A DNA stretch of 61,815 nt from an uncultured beta proteobacterium (GTDB lineage Bacteria > Pseudomonadota > Gammaproteobacteria > Burkholderiales > SG8-39): positions 1-61,815 of the forward strand of contig CAIOLO010000076.1 of the NCBI GenBank assembly GCA_903859155.1. The letters run 5' to 3'. The notes beneath the pieces were generated by a model. The model searched no databases. It saw nothing but the letters and a program-made list of their open reading frames with translations, and was not told the DNA's origin. Below, piece by piece: positions 27,119-34,631 of the stretch. Position numbers and translations under genes: made by a program. The number at the start of each line of letters is the position of its first letter. Position 1 is the stretch's first letter.

Positions 27119-28954
27119 CTACAGTGCGACGGCCCGGTCCAGAGTCTGCGCAAAACGCAGGGCATCCTGATAACCGATCACCCGCAATCCGTTGATCTCC
27201 TTGCCCGCGGAATTGAAGAATATGATCCCGGGCGGACCAAACAGGCGGAACCGCTTGAGCAATGCCTGGTCATCGGCGCTGTTGCGAGTCACGTCGACCT
27301 GCAGAAGCGTCATGTTTGCCAGCCGCGCCTGCACCTGAGCGTCGCTGAAGGTGAAGCGCTCCATCTCCTTGCAGCTCACGCACCAGTCGGCGTAGAAATC
27401 AAGCATCACGGTACGCCCGGCCGAGGCGAGGCGCGCATCCAGTTCGGCAACGGTCTTGATGCGCTCGAAGCCGGCGGCACGGGGCGCCTCGCCGGCATTC
27501 GCGGTGATGCCCGCCAGCGGATGCAGAGGATCGCGGCTTCCCGCCATGGCGCCCGCCACCATGGCCGCTCCGCAAAGAAGCGCAATCAGGCCCACGCCTT
27601 TCCACAGACGCGTCCAGCCTTGCGCATGCGCAGGCAACGGCTCGATGGCGCGCAGGTACATGGCGCAGATGATCAGCAGTGCGCCCCAGGCGAACATCTG
27701 CGCGGCCACTGCAATCACCGGCGAGACGATCCATACCGCCACGCCCAGCAGCAGAACCCCGAAAACCTGCTTCACGGTTTTCATCCACGGTCCGGATTTC
27801 GGCAGCAAAGCCCCCTCGGAAATGCCGACCACCATCAGCGGCACGCCCATCCCCAGGGACATGGCCAGCAGCGCCGAACCACCCAGCCAGACGTCGCGCG
27901 TCTGGCTGATGTAGAGCAGCACACCGGCCAGCGGCGCCGCGACGCAGGGACTCACGATCGCCGCCGAGAGCATGCCCATGATCACCACGCCGCCATAGTG
28001 GCCGCCGGGCAGGCGACGGCTTGCGGATGTCAGATGGGCATGGATCCCCGAGGGCAGATTCAAATCATAGAAACCGAACATGGACAGCGCCAGCATCACG
28101 AAGATCAGCGCAAAGCTCCAGAGCACCCAGGGGCTCTGCAGCGCGGCGGCGAGCATCTGTCCTGAAAGCGCGGCGGCCATGCCGATCGCCGTATAGGTAA
28201 CCGCCATGCCCAGCACATAGCACAGCGAAAGCAGCACCGCGCGCTTGCGCGTCGCCTGGCGGCCCTCACCGACGATGATGCCCGACAGTATCGGGATCAT
28301 CGGCAGCACGCAGGGGGTGAAAGCAAGCGCGATCCCGGCGACAAAAAAGAACGCAAGCGCCGCCCAGATGCGCCCGGATTCGAGCACCTGCAGGAAGCTG
28401 CTGTCGTCCCCGCTGACCAGTCCCTGCGCGATGCGATCGGAAAAACCCGTCGCGGTGCCCTCGCGCGGCGAATTCAATCCCAGCCGCGCGAACGGATCGG
28501 ACCCGCGCGGATCGGCGGATGCGGCGGCGAGGCGTATTTCGGCGCTTTGCTCCTGGGGCACGTAGCACACGCCCACATCCGCGCATCCCTGCGACACCAC
28601 CTTCAACTTGAAGCGGTCCACGCCGGCGGCGTCCTCTATCGGCAGGCGGATGCGCAAATCCTTGCGGTAAGTCTCGGTCTTGCCGAAGAACGGGTCGTCG
28701 TGGATCTCGCCCTTGGGAAATTCGGCCACGCCGGTCTTGACCGAACCGGGTTCGGCGCCGAACTTGAAGCGCTCGCGATACAGGTAATAGCCGTCGGCGA
28801 TTTTATAGGTGATCTCGACCGTTTTTGCGTCAACCACCCGCGCCGAAAAACGGAACGCCTTGTCGGGTTCCAGCAGGTCGTCGCTACTCGCAGCGCGCAC
28901 CGGCGCTGCGGTAATCACGAGAACAAACACGAGGAGGCGGAGCAGGAGTTTCAT
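27119..28954 (-). CDS. dsbD: DsbD thiol:disulfide interchange protein
   Basis: Moves electrons from cytoplasmic thioredoxin across the membrane to periplasmic DsbC/DsbE-type proteins. Signal peptide (1-21), N-terminal nDsbD immunoglobulin-like domain with C124 and C130 (GCADVGVC), eight-helix CcdA-like core with cysteines in FTPCVLPMIP and SPCVAAPLAG, and a C-terminal thioredoxin domain with C525-V-S-C528 (YADWCVSCKEME). The 611-residue length is full. It lies 3 bp after cutA, a common neighbour. Confidence 0.96.
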   Translation of the reverse strand: MKLLLRLLVFVLVITAAPVRAASSDDLLEPDKAFRFSARVVDAKTVEITYKIADGYYLYRERFKFGAEPGSVKTGVAEFPKGEIHDDPFFGKTETYRKDLRIRLPIEDAAGVDRFKLKVVSQGCADVGVCYVPQEQSAEIRLAAASADPRGSDPFARLGLNSPREGTATGFSDRIAQGLVSGDDSSFLQVLESGRIWAALAFFFVAGIALAFTPCVLPMIPILSGIIVGEGRQATRKRAVLLSLCYVLGMAVTYTAIGMAAALSGQMLAAALQSPWVLWSFALIFVMLALSMFGFYDLNLPSGIHAHLTSASRRLPGGHYGGVVIMGMLSAAIVSPCVAAPLAGVLLYISQTRDVWLGGSALLAMSLGMGVPLMVVGISEGALLPKSGPWMKTVKQVFGVLLLGVAVWIVSPVIAVAAQMFAWGALLIICAMYLRAIEPLPAHAQGWTRLWKGVGLIALLCGAAMVAGAMAGSRDPLHPLAGITANAGEAPRAAGFERIKTVAELDARLASAGRTVMLDFYADWCVSCKEMERFTFSDAQVQARLANMTLLQVDVTRNSADDQALLKRFRLFGPPGIIFFNSAGKEINGLRVIGYQDALRFAQTLDRAVAL

Positions 28955-28957
28955 AGG

Positions 28958-29281
28958 TCAGTTTGGCGGCCGGGTCCCGGATTCGACCCATTCAAGGTAG
29001 GCGGGCAGGCCGGTGCTTATTGGGACCGCGATAATCTCGGGAAGTTCATAGGGATGGCCCGCCTGAATCGCCTTTTCCAAAGCGGCATAGCGGTCCTGCG
29101 TTGTCTTGATGAGCAAAGGATACTCCTCATCGTGCTGCAGTTTGCCCTGCCAGCGATAGCTCGAGCGGCACGGGGCCAGCAGATTGACGCAGGCGGCCAG
29201 GTGCCCTTCGACCAGTTGTGCGGCCAGTTTCTCCGCGCTTTCCCTGGAGGGCAGATTGGTGATGACCAGCAGCGGCGCCAT
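28958..29281 (-). CDS. cutA: CutA divalent-ion tolerance protein
   Basis: A trimeric cytoplasmic protein of about 107 residues. Family pattern is clear: LLVITNLPSRESAEKLA, EGHLAACVNLLAPCRSSYRWQGK, EYPLLIKTT, HPYELPEIIAVPI. ATG 29281 gives the standard N-terminus MAPLLVITN; a TTG at 29287 overlapping the SDR stop is an alternative. Historical association with copper tolerance is weak; the biochemical role is uncertain. It is co-oriented with the SDR gene upstream and dsbD downstream. Confidence 0.94.
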   Translation of the reverse strand: MAPLLVITNLPSRESAEKLAAQLVEGHLAACVNLLAPCRSSYRWQGKLQHDEEYPLLIKTTQDRYAALEKAIQAGHPYELPEIIAVPISTGLPAYLEWVESGTRPPN

Positions 29282-29283
29282 GT

Positions 29284-30171
29284 TCAATGCATGCCCGCCA
29301 TCGAGGGCACGCCCTCGCGCACCGTGGGGTAGCGAAACTGCACCGCCAGTTCCTCTTTGATGCGCCGGTTGTGCAGGCGGCGCGACTCGCCCCAGAACGA
29401 GAGCAGATCGGCAGACACCCGAGCCGCCGCCTCGTCACGGGCGATGCGCGACGGCCGGGGAAGCCCGTGCCGGAGCGCCACCAGATCGAAGTAATCGCCC
29501 ATTTTCATTTCGGTATCATCGCTGGCGTTGAAGATGCCGGCCGCATCCTCCCTGAGCAGGGCCGCCGCGATGATTGCGACAAGATCTTCGGCATGGATGT
29601 GATTGCTGTAGACGTCGTCCTCGGCCCGCAGCACCGGCGTGCCGGCGCGCAGACGCTCAAGGGGCAGCCGGTTCGCCGCATAGATTCCCGGCACGCGCAG
29701 AATCGCAAGACCGGCGGCGCGCTCTCCCGCCCACGCCTGCAGCGCCTGCTCCGCATGCACGCGGCGCTGTGCCCGCGGCGTCTGCGGATTCACCCGGTGC
29801 GCTTCATCCACCCAGGCCCCGGCACAGTCGCCATACACGCCGCTGGTGCTCAGGTAGACGATACGCCGTGGTACCATGGCGCCGTTTTTTTTGGCGCCCT
29901 CAAGTGCGGCGATCAGATTGGCGGTACGCGTATCCCCTGCGCCGGAACCCGGCGGCGGGGCCGAGTGCAGCAGGCAGTCCACGTCGAAATCGATGCCAGC
30001 AAGCGAACCGGGCCGATCGAGGTCGGCGCCAACGGCCGACACACCCAGCTCGCGCAAACGGACGATATCCGGCCCGGATCTGGCCAGAGCCGATATTTGA
30101 AAGGTCTTCCCAAGCAACGGCAACGCGCGCGTCGCGACGTCGCCACAACCCACGATCAGCAAGCTCTTCAT
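29284..30171 (-). CDS. NAD-dependent epimerase/dehydratase-like SDR protein
   Basis: A 295-residue extended short-chain dehydrogenase-like protein. The N-terminus MKSLLIVGCGDVATRALPLLG holds an atypical G-x-G-x-x-A nucleotide loop (GCGDVA), and RIVYLSTSGVYGD gives the Ser/Tyr region of the active site (YLSTSGVYG), but the usual YxxxK is not obvious. It resembles YeeZ-type proteins. Substrate unknown. It is divergent from the ferredoxin reductase gene with only 22 bp between starts. Confidence 0.8.
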   Translation of the reverse strand: MKSLLIVGCGDVATRALPLLGKTFQISALARSGPDIVRLRELGVSAVGADLDRPGSLAGIDFDVDCLLHSAPPPGSGAGDTRTANLIAALEGAKKNGAMVPRRIVYLSTSGVYGDCAGAWVDEAHRVNPQTPRAQRRVHAEQALQAWAGERAAGLAILRVPGIYAANRLPLERLRAGTPVLRAEDDVYSNHIHAEDLVAIIAAALLREDAAGIFNASDDTEMKMGDYFDLVALRHGLPRPSRIARDEAAARVSADLLSFWGESRRLHNRRIKEELAVQFRYPTVREGVPSMAGMH

Positions 30172-30193
30172 TACCGGATTTTACCGCGCAACC

Positions 30194-31219
30194 ATGGCAC
30201 ACCAGGTCTCCCTTCACAATACCCGCCACCAATTCAAGATCGAGGACGATGAGTCGATCCTGCACGCGGCGCTGGCCGCGGGTCTGGTCCTACCCTACGG
30301 CTGCCGCGACGGCGCCTGCGGCAGCTGCCGGGGCAAGCTGATCGAGGGCAGCGTCGATTACGGCGATTACTCGCAAAAGGCGCTGAGCGACGAGGAGCGC
30401 GCCGCCGGCGGGGTACTGTTCTGCCAGGCCAGGGCGCTCAGCGATGTGGTCATCGAGGCGCGCAGCGTGCGCATGGCCGGCGACATCCAGGTGCGGATAC
30501 TGCCGTCGCGGCTGCAGAAGATCGAACGCCCGACCGGGGATGTCGCCATCCTCTATCTGAAGCTGCCGGCCAACGAGCGCTTCCAGTTTATCGCCGGGCA
30601 GTATCTGGACATACTGCTGCGCGACGGCACACGGCGCAGCTTTTCCATGGGCAACGCGCCGCACGACACGGAATTCGTGCAACTGCATGTGCGCCATGTT
30701 CCCGGCGGCAGTTTCACCGATCACGTCTTTCTGAAGATGAAGGAGCGCGAGATCCTGCGCTTCGAAGCCCCGCTGGGAACCTTCGCGCTGCAGGAAGAAT
30801 CGCCCAAACCCATCGTGTTCGTCGCCAGCGGCACCGGCTTCGCGCCGATCAAGTCGATCATCGAGACCGCCTTTCACGCCGGCAATACGCGCCCGATGGT
30901 GCTCTACTGGGGCGGACGGCGGCCCAGGGATTTGTACATGAACGAGCTGCCGCTGCAGTGGGCGGCCGAACATGCCCAATTCAAATACGTGCCGGTTATC
31001 TCCGACGCCCTGCCCGAAGACGGTTGGAACGGACGCAGCGGCTTCGTGCACCGCGCGGTCATGGAGGACTTCCCCGATCTGTCCGGCCACCAGGTTTACG
31101 CATGCGGCGTGCCGGTGATGGTGGATGCGGCGCGCAAGGACTTCATCGCGCAATGCAAACTGCCGGAAGAGGAGTTTTTCTGCGATTCGTTCACCACGGC
31201 GGCGGACAAGGCGGGTTGA
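30194..31219 (+). CDS. [2Fe-2S] ferredoxin-flavin reductase (AscD/CDP-glucoseen reductase-like)
   Basis: A 341-residue electron-transfer protein: N-terminal plant-type ferredoxin domain (GLVLPYGCRDGACGSCRGKL...CQ, four Cys for 2Fe-2S), FAD-binding domain (RRSFSMGNAP, the RxxS motif) and NAD(P)-binding domain (IVFVASGTGFAPIKSI, CGVPVMV). This layout is usually annotated as CDP-6-deoxy-delta-3,4-glucoseen reductase in betaproteobacteria, but no deoxysugar genes are nearby, so the partner oxygenase or dehydratase is unknown. Identity as a reductase is firm, substrate chain is not. Confidence 0.88.
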   Translation: MAHQVSLHNTRHQFKIEDDESILHAALAAGLVLPYGCRDGACGSCRGKLIEGSVDYGDYSQKALSDEERAAGGVLFCQARALSDVVIEARSVRMAGDIQVRILPSRLQKIERPTGDVAILYLKLPANERFQFIAGQYLDILLRDGTRRSFSMGNAPHDTEFVQLHVRHVPGGSFTDHVFLKMKEREILRFEAPLGTFALQEESPKPIVFVASGTGFAPIKSIIETAFHAGNTRPMVLYWGGRRPRDLYMNELPLQWAAEHAQFKYVPVISDALPEDGWNGRSGFVHRAVMEDFPDLSGHQVYACGVPVMVDAARKDFIAQCKLPEEEFFCDSFTTAADKAG

Positions 31220-31244
31220 ACCGAGGTCCGCAGCCTTTGGATTT

Positions 31245-31290
31245 TTAAGGCGATGTCCTTGAAAATATCTTCGCGCCAGCTTTTGGATTG
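31245..31290 (-). pseudogene. Fragment of a RelE/ParE-type toxin gene
   Basis: On the minus strand this short segment encodes SKSWREDIFKDIA, matching residues of the intact toxin at 32311-32604 (NSWLEDIFEYIA). At DNA level 31251-31284 and 32541-32574 agree at 30 of 34 positions. No start, no antitoxin and no downstream sequence of the gene remain. It is best read as the relic of a second, related toxin gene. Confidence 0.6.
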
Positions 31291-31306
31291 GTCTGCACCT
31301 GCACGC

Positions 31307-31346
31307 TAGACAAACCATCATCGAAAATGTACAGTAACACGTACAT
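31307..31346 (+). promoter_or_regulatory. yefM-yoeB promoter and operator
   Basis: A -35-like TAGACA (31307-31312) and -10-like TACAGT (31330-31335) are 17 bp apart. An inverted repeat ATGTAC (31327-31332) - 8 bp - GTACAT (31341-31346) overlaps the -10. The TGTACA core is that reported for the E. coli yefM-yoeB operator, so autorepression by YefM/YoeB is likely. CGGAGG follows before the ATG at 31362. Confidence 0.7.
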
Positions 31347-31361
31347 ATCCGGAGGCTTGTC

Positions 31362-31613
31362 ATGGATGCGATTACCTATACCACCGTTCGCGCCAACCTC
31401 GCCAGCGCCATGGACCGCGTTTGCGAAGATCACGAACCCCTGATCATTACCCGCAATGGAGAGCAGTCCGTGGTGATGCTCTCGCTCGAAGACTACAAGG
31501 CGCTGGAGGAAACCGCCTACCTATTGCGCACCCCCGCCAACGCCAAGCGCCTTCTCGGCGCCGTCGCGCAACTGAACGCCGGCAAAGGCGTCGGGCGGAA
31601 ACTGGTGAAGTGA
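31362..31613 (+). CDS. yefM: YefM antitoxin (Phd/YefM family)
   Basis: An 83-residue antitoxin and autorepressor: DAITYTTVRANLASAMDRV for the dimeric DNA-binding part, ITRNGEQSVVMLSLEDYKALEETAYLL, then a flexible C-terminal tail that neutralises the toxin. The ATG has CGGAGG upstream and a palindromic operator covers the promoter. It overlaps yoeB by 4 bp (GTGA), the usual coupling for this pair. Confidence 0.95.
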   Translation: MDAITYTTVRANLASAMDRVCEDHEPLIITRNGEQSVVMLSLEDYKALEETAYLLRTPANAKRLLGAVAQLNAGKGVGRKLVK

Positions 31614-31864
31614 GCCTGATCTTCGCCGATGATGCGTGGGAAGACTACCTGTATTGGCAGAAGCAAGACAGGCGCATGGTCGAGCGAATCAACAAGCTGA
31701 TACGTGAGACACAGCGCGAGCCCTTCGCGGGAGTCGGCAAACCCGAACCATTGAAACATGCCCTTTCAGGGTTCTGGTCACGCCGCATTACGGATGAGCA
31801 TCGCATGGTGTACCGCATTGAGGGTGATGCATTGATGATCGCTCAGTTGCGTTTCCACTACTGA
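31610..31864 (+). CDS. yoeB: YoeB toxin (ribosome-dependent mRNA interferase)
   Basis: An 84-residue RelE-fold toxin, exactly the canonical YoeB length: IFADDAWEDYLYWQKQDRRMVERINKLI, PFAGVGKPEPLKHALSGFWSRRITDEHRMVYRI, and LRFHY at the C-terminus. Predicted catalytic residues (E, R65-type arginine, H83 and Y84) are present, so it looks active. GTG 31610 overlaps the yefM stop. An attC-like structure begins 4 bp after its stop codon, suggesting the pair is or was an integron cassette. Confidence 0.95.
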   Translation: MSLIFADDAWEDYLYWQKQDRRMVERINKLIRETQREPFAGVGKPEPLKHALSGFWSRRITDEHRMVYRIEGDALMIAQLRFHY

Positions 31865-31867
31865 GAC

Positions 31868-31935
31868 GTCCAACGTCGAGTCCAGCCGCTGGTCGAGCGG
31901 AGCAAGGGCCCGTCGCTTGGAACACATAGTTGGAC
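31868..31935 (+). repeat. attC-like site 1, directly after yoeB
   Basis: R''-type box GTCCAAC (31868-31874) and R'-type box GTTGGAC (31929-31935) both match the integron consensus RYYYAAC / GTTRRRY perfectly and are exact reverse complements. Inner L-type boxes TCCAGCCG (31881-31888) and CGCTTGGA (31914-31921) pair at 6 of 8 positions, with 6- and 7-bp spacers. Total 68 bp, within the known attC size range. No integrase gene is visible. Confidence 0.55.
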
Positions 31936-32212
31936 TCATTTGTCGAAGTGAAATTAAGCGCCCATGCCATCCGGCGTGGCAATAACCATGGCGGGATTTC
32001 CGTTTGTTACGACGTTGTTTCTCATACTTGCTTCATCAATTGGCAGAAGCGACGCGGGGTCAACCGGATACAAGGGCCAGAGTTTCCCCTCATCGATCGT
32101 GATCGGGGCGTAGTAAGCGATTGAGGTGAAGTGCTGTTTTCGGCGAAAGCAATAGTGCCGTGCGAGATCTATGCACGACTCGCTGAGCAGAAATCTCCAA
32201 TCCACTCCACGG
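31936..32212. other. Putative gene-less cassette body
   Basis: Between attC-like sites 1 and 2. A 64-codon + frame (31930-32124) begins TTGGAC at the predicted cassette boundary, and a minus frame also crosses the region, but neither resembles a known protein. GC is lower than in the surrounding chromosome. I call no gene here. Confidence 0.4.
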
Positions 32213-32305
32213 TCATAACGTTCGCGCGCACCGGCGCGCGCGCGATGACGGTCGTGAAGAAAGGATGGCCGCTTTCGCGCGTCCGAGTGCCACGCGTTGT
32301 TATGT
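32213..32305. repeat. attC-like site 2
   Basis: Outer boxes CATAAC (32214-32219) and GTTATG (32299-32304) are reverse complements. Inner boxes CGCGCGCAC and the complement of GTGCCACGCG pair with one unpaired base, as in attC hairpins that carry extrahelical bases. The R boxes deviate from RYYYAAC/GTTRRRY at one or two positions, so this is weaker than site 1. Length about 92 bp. Confidence 0.4.
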
Positions 32306-32310
32306 GCCAT

Positions 32311-32604
32311 CTACAGCTGATACCTAGTTATGTCGAGTGAGCCATGGAAGATGCCGAGAATATTTATGTTTCCGTCGTCTTTTACGAGGTAGGCGATACG
32401 GTAGTGCCCATAGAGCAATATTCGGACATGGCGAGTTGACTCGGTATATCGATACCCAATTTGCGGGAAATTGATGAGTACCTGCACACGATCAAAGATT
32501 CCTTGAACCGTGCGCCCTGCAGCTCCGGGATTTTCTACAGCGATGTACTCGAAAATATCTTCGAGCCAGCTATTTGCCTCTTCGGTCCAGGTTATTTCTG
32601 CCAT
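32311..32604 (-). CDS. RelE/ParE-family toxin
   Basis: A 97-residue toxin of the RelE/ParE superfamily: ITWTEEANSWLEDIFEYIAVENPGAAG at the N-terminus (typical ParE helix pair) and YRYTESTRHVRILLYGHYRIAYLV followed by ILGIFHG near the C-terminus. Both ParE (gyrase) and RelE (ribosome) activities are possible; RILLYGHYRIAY favours a ParE-like member. It overlaps its antitoxin gene by 13 bp and ends one base after a 12-bp repeat at 32299-32310. Confidence 0.88.
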   Translation of the reverse strand: MAEITWTEEANSWLEDIFEYIAVENPGAAGRTVQGIFDRVQVLINFPQIGYRYTESTRHVRILLYGHYRIAYLVKDDGNINILGIFHGSLDITRYQL

Positions 32605-32777
32605 GAGCGGATACGGCGCTGCATTTCATCATTTGAAATTGTGCGCTTTGCATCCGAATCGGCAAGACCTCTTTCGACCATAACGTGCAGGGCAAGTTCG
32701 CGAACAATCTCCTCGCGGGTGCTGTCCTCAGGTTGCCCTTGAATAAGGTGGGTGAGTTCTTCCTTAACAGTGGACAT
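32592..32777 (-). CDS. Antitoxin partner of the RelE/ParE toxin
   Basis: A 61-residue, acidic and basic mixed helical protein (STVKEELTHLIQGQPEDSTREEIVRELALHVMVERGLAD, then NDEMQRRIRSWQ). It has no recognisable DNA-binding fold at this size, but position, overlap with the toxin gene and an upstream GGAGG (on the minus strand, just before the ATG at 32777) support it as the antitoxin. Similar short proteins accompany ParE toxins in many proteobacteria. Confidence 0.82.
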   Translation of the reverse strand: MSTVKEELTHLIQGQPEDSTREEIVRELALHVMVERGLADSDAKRTISNDEMQRRIRSWQK

Positions 32778-32836
32778 TTGAATCCTCCGTTTCTGATGGT
32801 CAATCCTGCCACAGCACGGCGCGGATGGCTAATGGC

Positions 32837-32910
32837 ACATAACGAAGTCGAACCCATGAATGGGGCCTTATAAAACCCCAAAAGCGGGGCCGAGTTCTGG
32901 CACGTTACGC
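32837..32910. repeat. attC-like site 3
   Basis: CATAACG (32838-32844) can pair with CGTTACG (32903-32909), with one G-U. Inner GAAC/GTTC segments and CCCAT-GA-ATGGG add to a folded structure. R'-type GTTACGC differs from GTTRRRY at one position. Length 74 bp. Together with site 2 it brackets the RelE/ParE pair. Confidence 0.4.
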
Positions 32911-33440
32911 TCAACACTTTGATTTTTCCACTACCTCCATTTTCACCAACCGGTATAGCCGCCTGTTTGTTCGTACGGTATCGCAACCACAAGTTGACGC
33001 ATACCACCACCTCGCCTGTTCGACCAGGTACGCGATCGGCGGCACGCAGGTGGAAACATTCTTGCCGCATCTCACCACTGTCGGGCCAGTGGCGACCTCG
33101 ACGCAGATTCAGGAACTGTCGGTCTTGCGGTTTTCAAATCGGGCGGCGTTCCAATAATTTAACTAAATGTCTATCCAGTATGTCCAATTGGCATACACAA
33201 TTAGCCAATTGCGATCTTTTTATAGGATATGTTTCCACTTAGAAACGCCAGCTTATATCAATGCACGACCCAGGACGAGCATTGATTGTGCGCCTCCGGA
33301 AAGCGTCCGACCCGGCCGAGACAAGCAGCGACATAGTAGTTGTCCCACTCCGACTCGGGGCAAGTCTCGACGCTAATGCATTGTCCGCACGGCACGCTTC
33401 GGCTATCCTGCGCGGATCGACATATTTGCGGAGCGTTCCC
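32911..33440. other. Low-GC stretch without a supported gene
   Basis: Six-frame reading gives only short frames (for example 32919-33242 on +) with no recognisable family. A sequence of lower GC near 33150-33260 looks recently acquired. The last 30 bp contain GCGGAG ahead of the DUF433 start. Confidence 0.4.
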
Positions 33441-33671
33441 GTGGCTAAGTTCGATCGAATCACATGCGATCCTGCCATCTTGAACGGGCAGCCCACAATT
33501 CGCGGCATGCGCCTCACCGTGCGGCGGGTTATTGAGGCGTTGGTGCTCTATCCCAATTGGGATGACCTGCGAGTCGAATACCCGGAGCTCGACCCCGAGG
33601 ATATTCGACAAGCGCTGGAATTCGCGGCGCAAAACCTTGATGATCACGTGCTGCCTCTTGAAGCAGCGTGA
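33441..33671 (+). CDS. DUF433 antitoxin-like protein
   Basis: A 76-residue DUF433 protein with the common pattern DRITCDPAILNGQPTIRGMRLTVRRVIEAL, then YPELDPEDIRQALEFAA. DUF433 proteins are usually paired with DUF5615 PIN-like nucleases as antitoxins, and a DUF5615 gene overlaps it by 4 bp here. GTG 33441 is chosen because GCGGAG lies upstream and it gives the family N-terminus (AKFDRIT). Confidence 0.88.
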   Translation: MAKFDRITCDPAILNGQPTIRGMRLTVRRVIEALVLYPNWDDLRVEYPELDPEDIRQALEFAAQNLDDHVLPLEAA

Positions 33672-33889
33672 AACGCCTATTACTTGACCAGGGGTTGCCG
33701 CGTTCAACCAGCGGCGAGCGCAATCCCTCGGTAGAGCGCGTTCGCAAAGAAGGCCTGAATGCCCACGCGCTTGCGACTTTGTTGATCGCCATTTGGCCAC
33801 GAATCCAAAGTGCGCTGGCTTCGGGAGCCATGGTAACGGTCACCGATCACAACGTTCGCATACGACAATTGCCGATCATGAAAGGGTGA
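33668..33889 (+). pseudogene. DUF5615 PIN-like toxin with internal deletion
   Basis: The first 14 residues (KRLLLDQGLPRST) and the last 45 or so (PSVERVRKEGLNAHALATLL, MVTVTDHNVRIRQLPI) match DUF5615, but the middle, which in intact proteins of about 115-120 residues carries conserved acidic residues of the PIN-like active site, is missing. The frame is kept, giving a 73-residue product. The toxin is probably inactive, leaving DUF433 unpaired. Joined at about codon 14 (near 33710). Confidence 0.78.
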
Positions 33890-33911
33890 TCGCGCGGTTT
33901 TCCTCTGCGCG

Positions 33912-34631
33912 TCAAGACGCGATACTTTCTCCCAGGTAGGCTTCGCGCACTTTCGGATCATCCAGCAACGACCTCGCCTCACCCTCCAGTGTGATGAGTC
34001 CGCTTTCCATCACATAGGCGCGGGTGGCCAGTTGCAGCGCGGCCTTGGCGTTCTGCTCCACCAGCAGCACGGTCACGCCCCTGGCGTTGATGTCGCGGAT
34101 CACCTCGAATATCCGCCGTACCACCAGCGGCGCGAGGCCCATGCTCGGCTCGTCCAGCATCAGCAGCTTCGGGCGGCTCAGGAGCGCACGCCCCAGCGCC
34201 AGCATCTGCTGCTCGCCGCCTGAGAGCGTGCCGCCGGTCTGGTGACGCCTTTCCCTGAGCCTTGGAAACAGCGTGAAGACTTCTTCGCGATCGGCAGCGA
34301 TGCCCTCGTCGCGGCGAGCATAGGCGCCCATGCGCAGGTTCTCGTCGACGGAGAGTTGCGCGAATACGCCGCGGCCCTCCGGCACCATTGCCAGGCCCGC
34401 CCTGGCCCGCTCGAAGGCGGGCAATGCGGTGATATCGCGCCCCACGTAGGTCACGCGCCCGGCCGTATCCGCGGCCAGGCCCGCCAGGGCGCGCAGCGTG
34501 CTGGATTTTCCCGCGCCGTTGGCGCCGATCAGGCACACCAGTTCGCCTGCGTCGATGTGCAGGTCGATGCCCTTTACGGCGCGGATGCCGCCATAGTGAA
34601 CTTCGAGTCCTTGCGCTTCCAGGATACTCAT
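33912..34631 (-). CDS. livF: LivF, branched-chain amino acid ABC transporter ATPase
   Basis: A 239-residue ABC ATPase. Walker A GANGAGKSS, signature LSGGEQQMLALGRAL, Walker B LLMLDEPSMGLAP, then LVEQNAKAAL with the H-loop region; the spacing fits LivF rather than LivG. ATG 34631 overlaps the livG stop (ATGA). It is the last gene of the liv operon, 22 bp from the convergent DUF5615 gene. Confidence 0.94.
   Translation of the reverse strand: MSILEAQGLEVHYGGIRAVKGIDLHIDAGELVCLIGANGAGKSSTLRALAGLAADTAGRVTYVGRDITALPAFERARAGLAMVPEGRGVFAQLSVDENLRMGAYARRDEGIAADREEVFTLFPRLRERRHQTGGTLSGGEQQMLALGRALLSRPKLLMLDEPSMGLAPLVVRRIFEVIRDINARGVTVLLVEQNAKAALQLATRAYVMESGLITLEGEARSLLDDPKVREAYLGESIAS

Noticed and set aside
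30172-30193. Possible shared bidirectional promoter in the 22-bp gap between the SDR and ferredoxin reductase genes
   Set aside because: Too short for two promoters and no -10/-35 is visible; promoters must lie in the coding regions and cannot be located by eye.
31954-32310. 118-codon minus-strand frame across attC-like site 2
   Set aside because: No recognisable domain, it spans the hairpin structure and its composition is not protein-like compared with neighbours.
32919-33242. 107-codon plus frame between the RelE/ParE pair and DUF433
   Set aside because: Arg/Ser-rich without family similarity, no ribosome binding site; not called.
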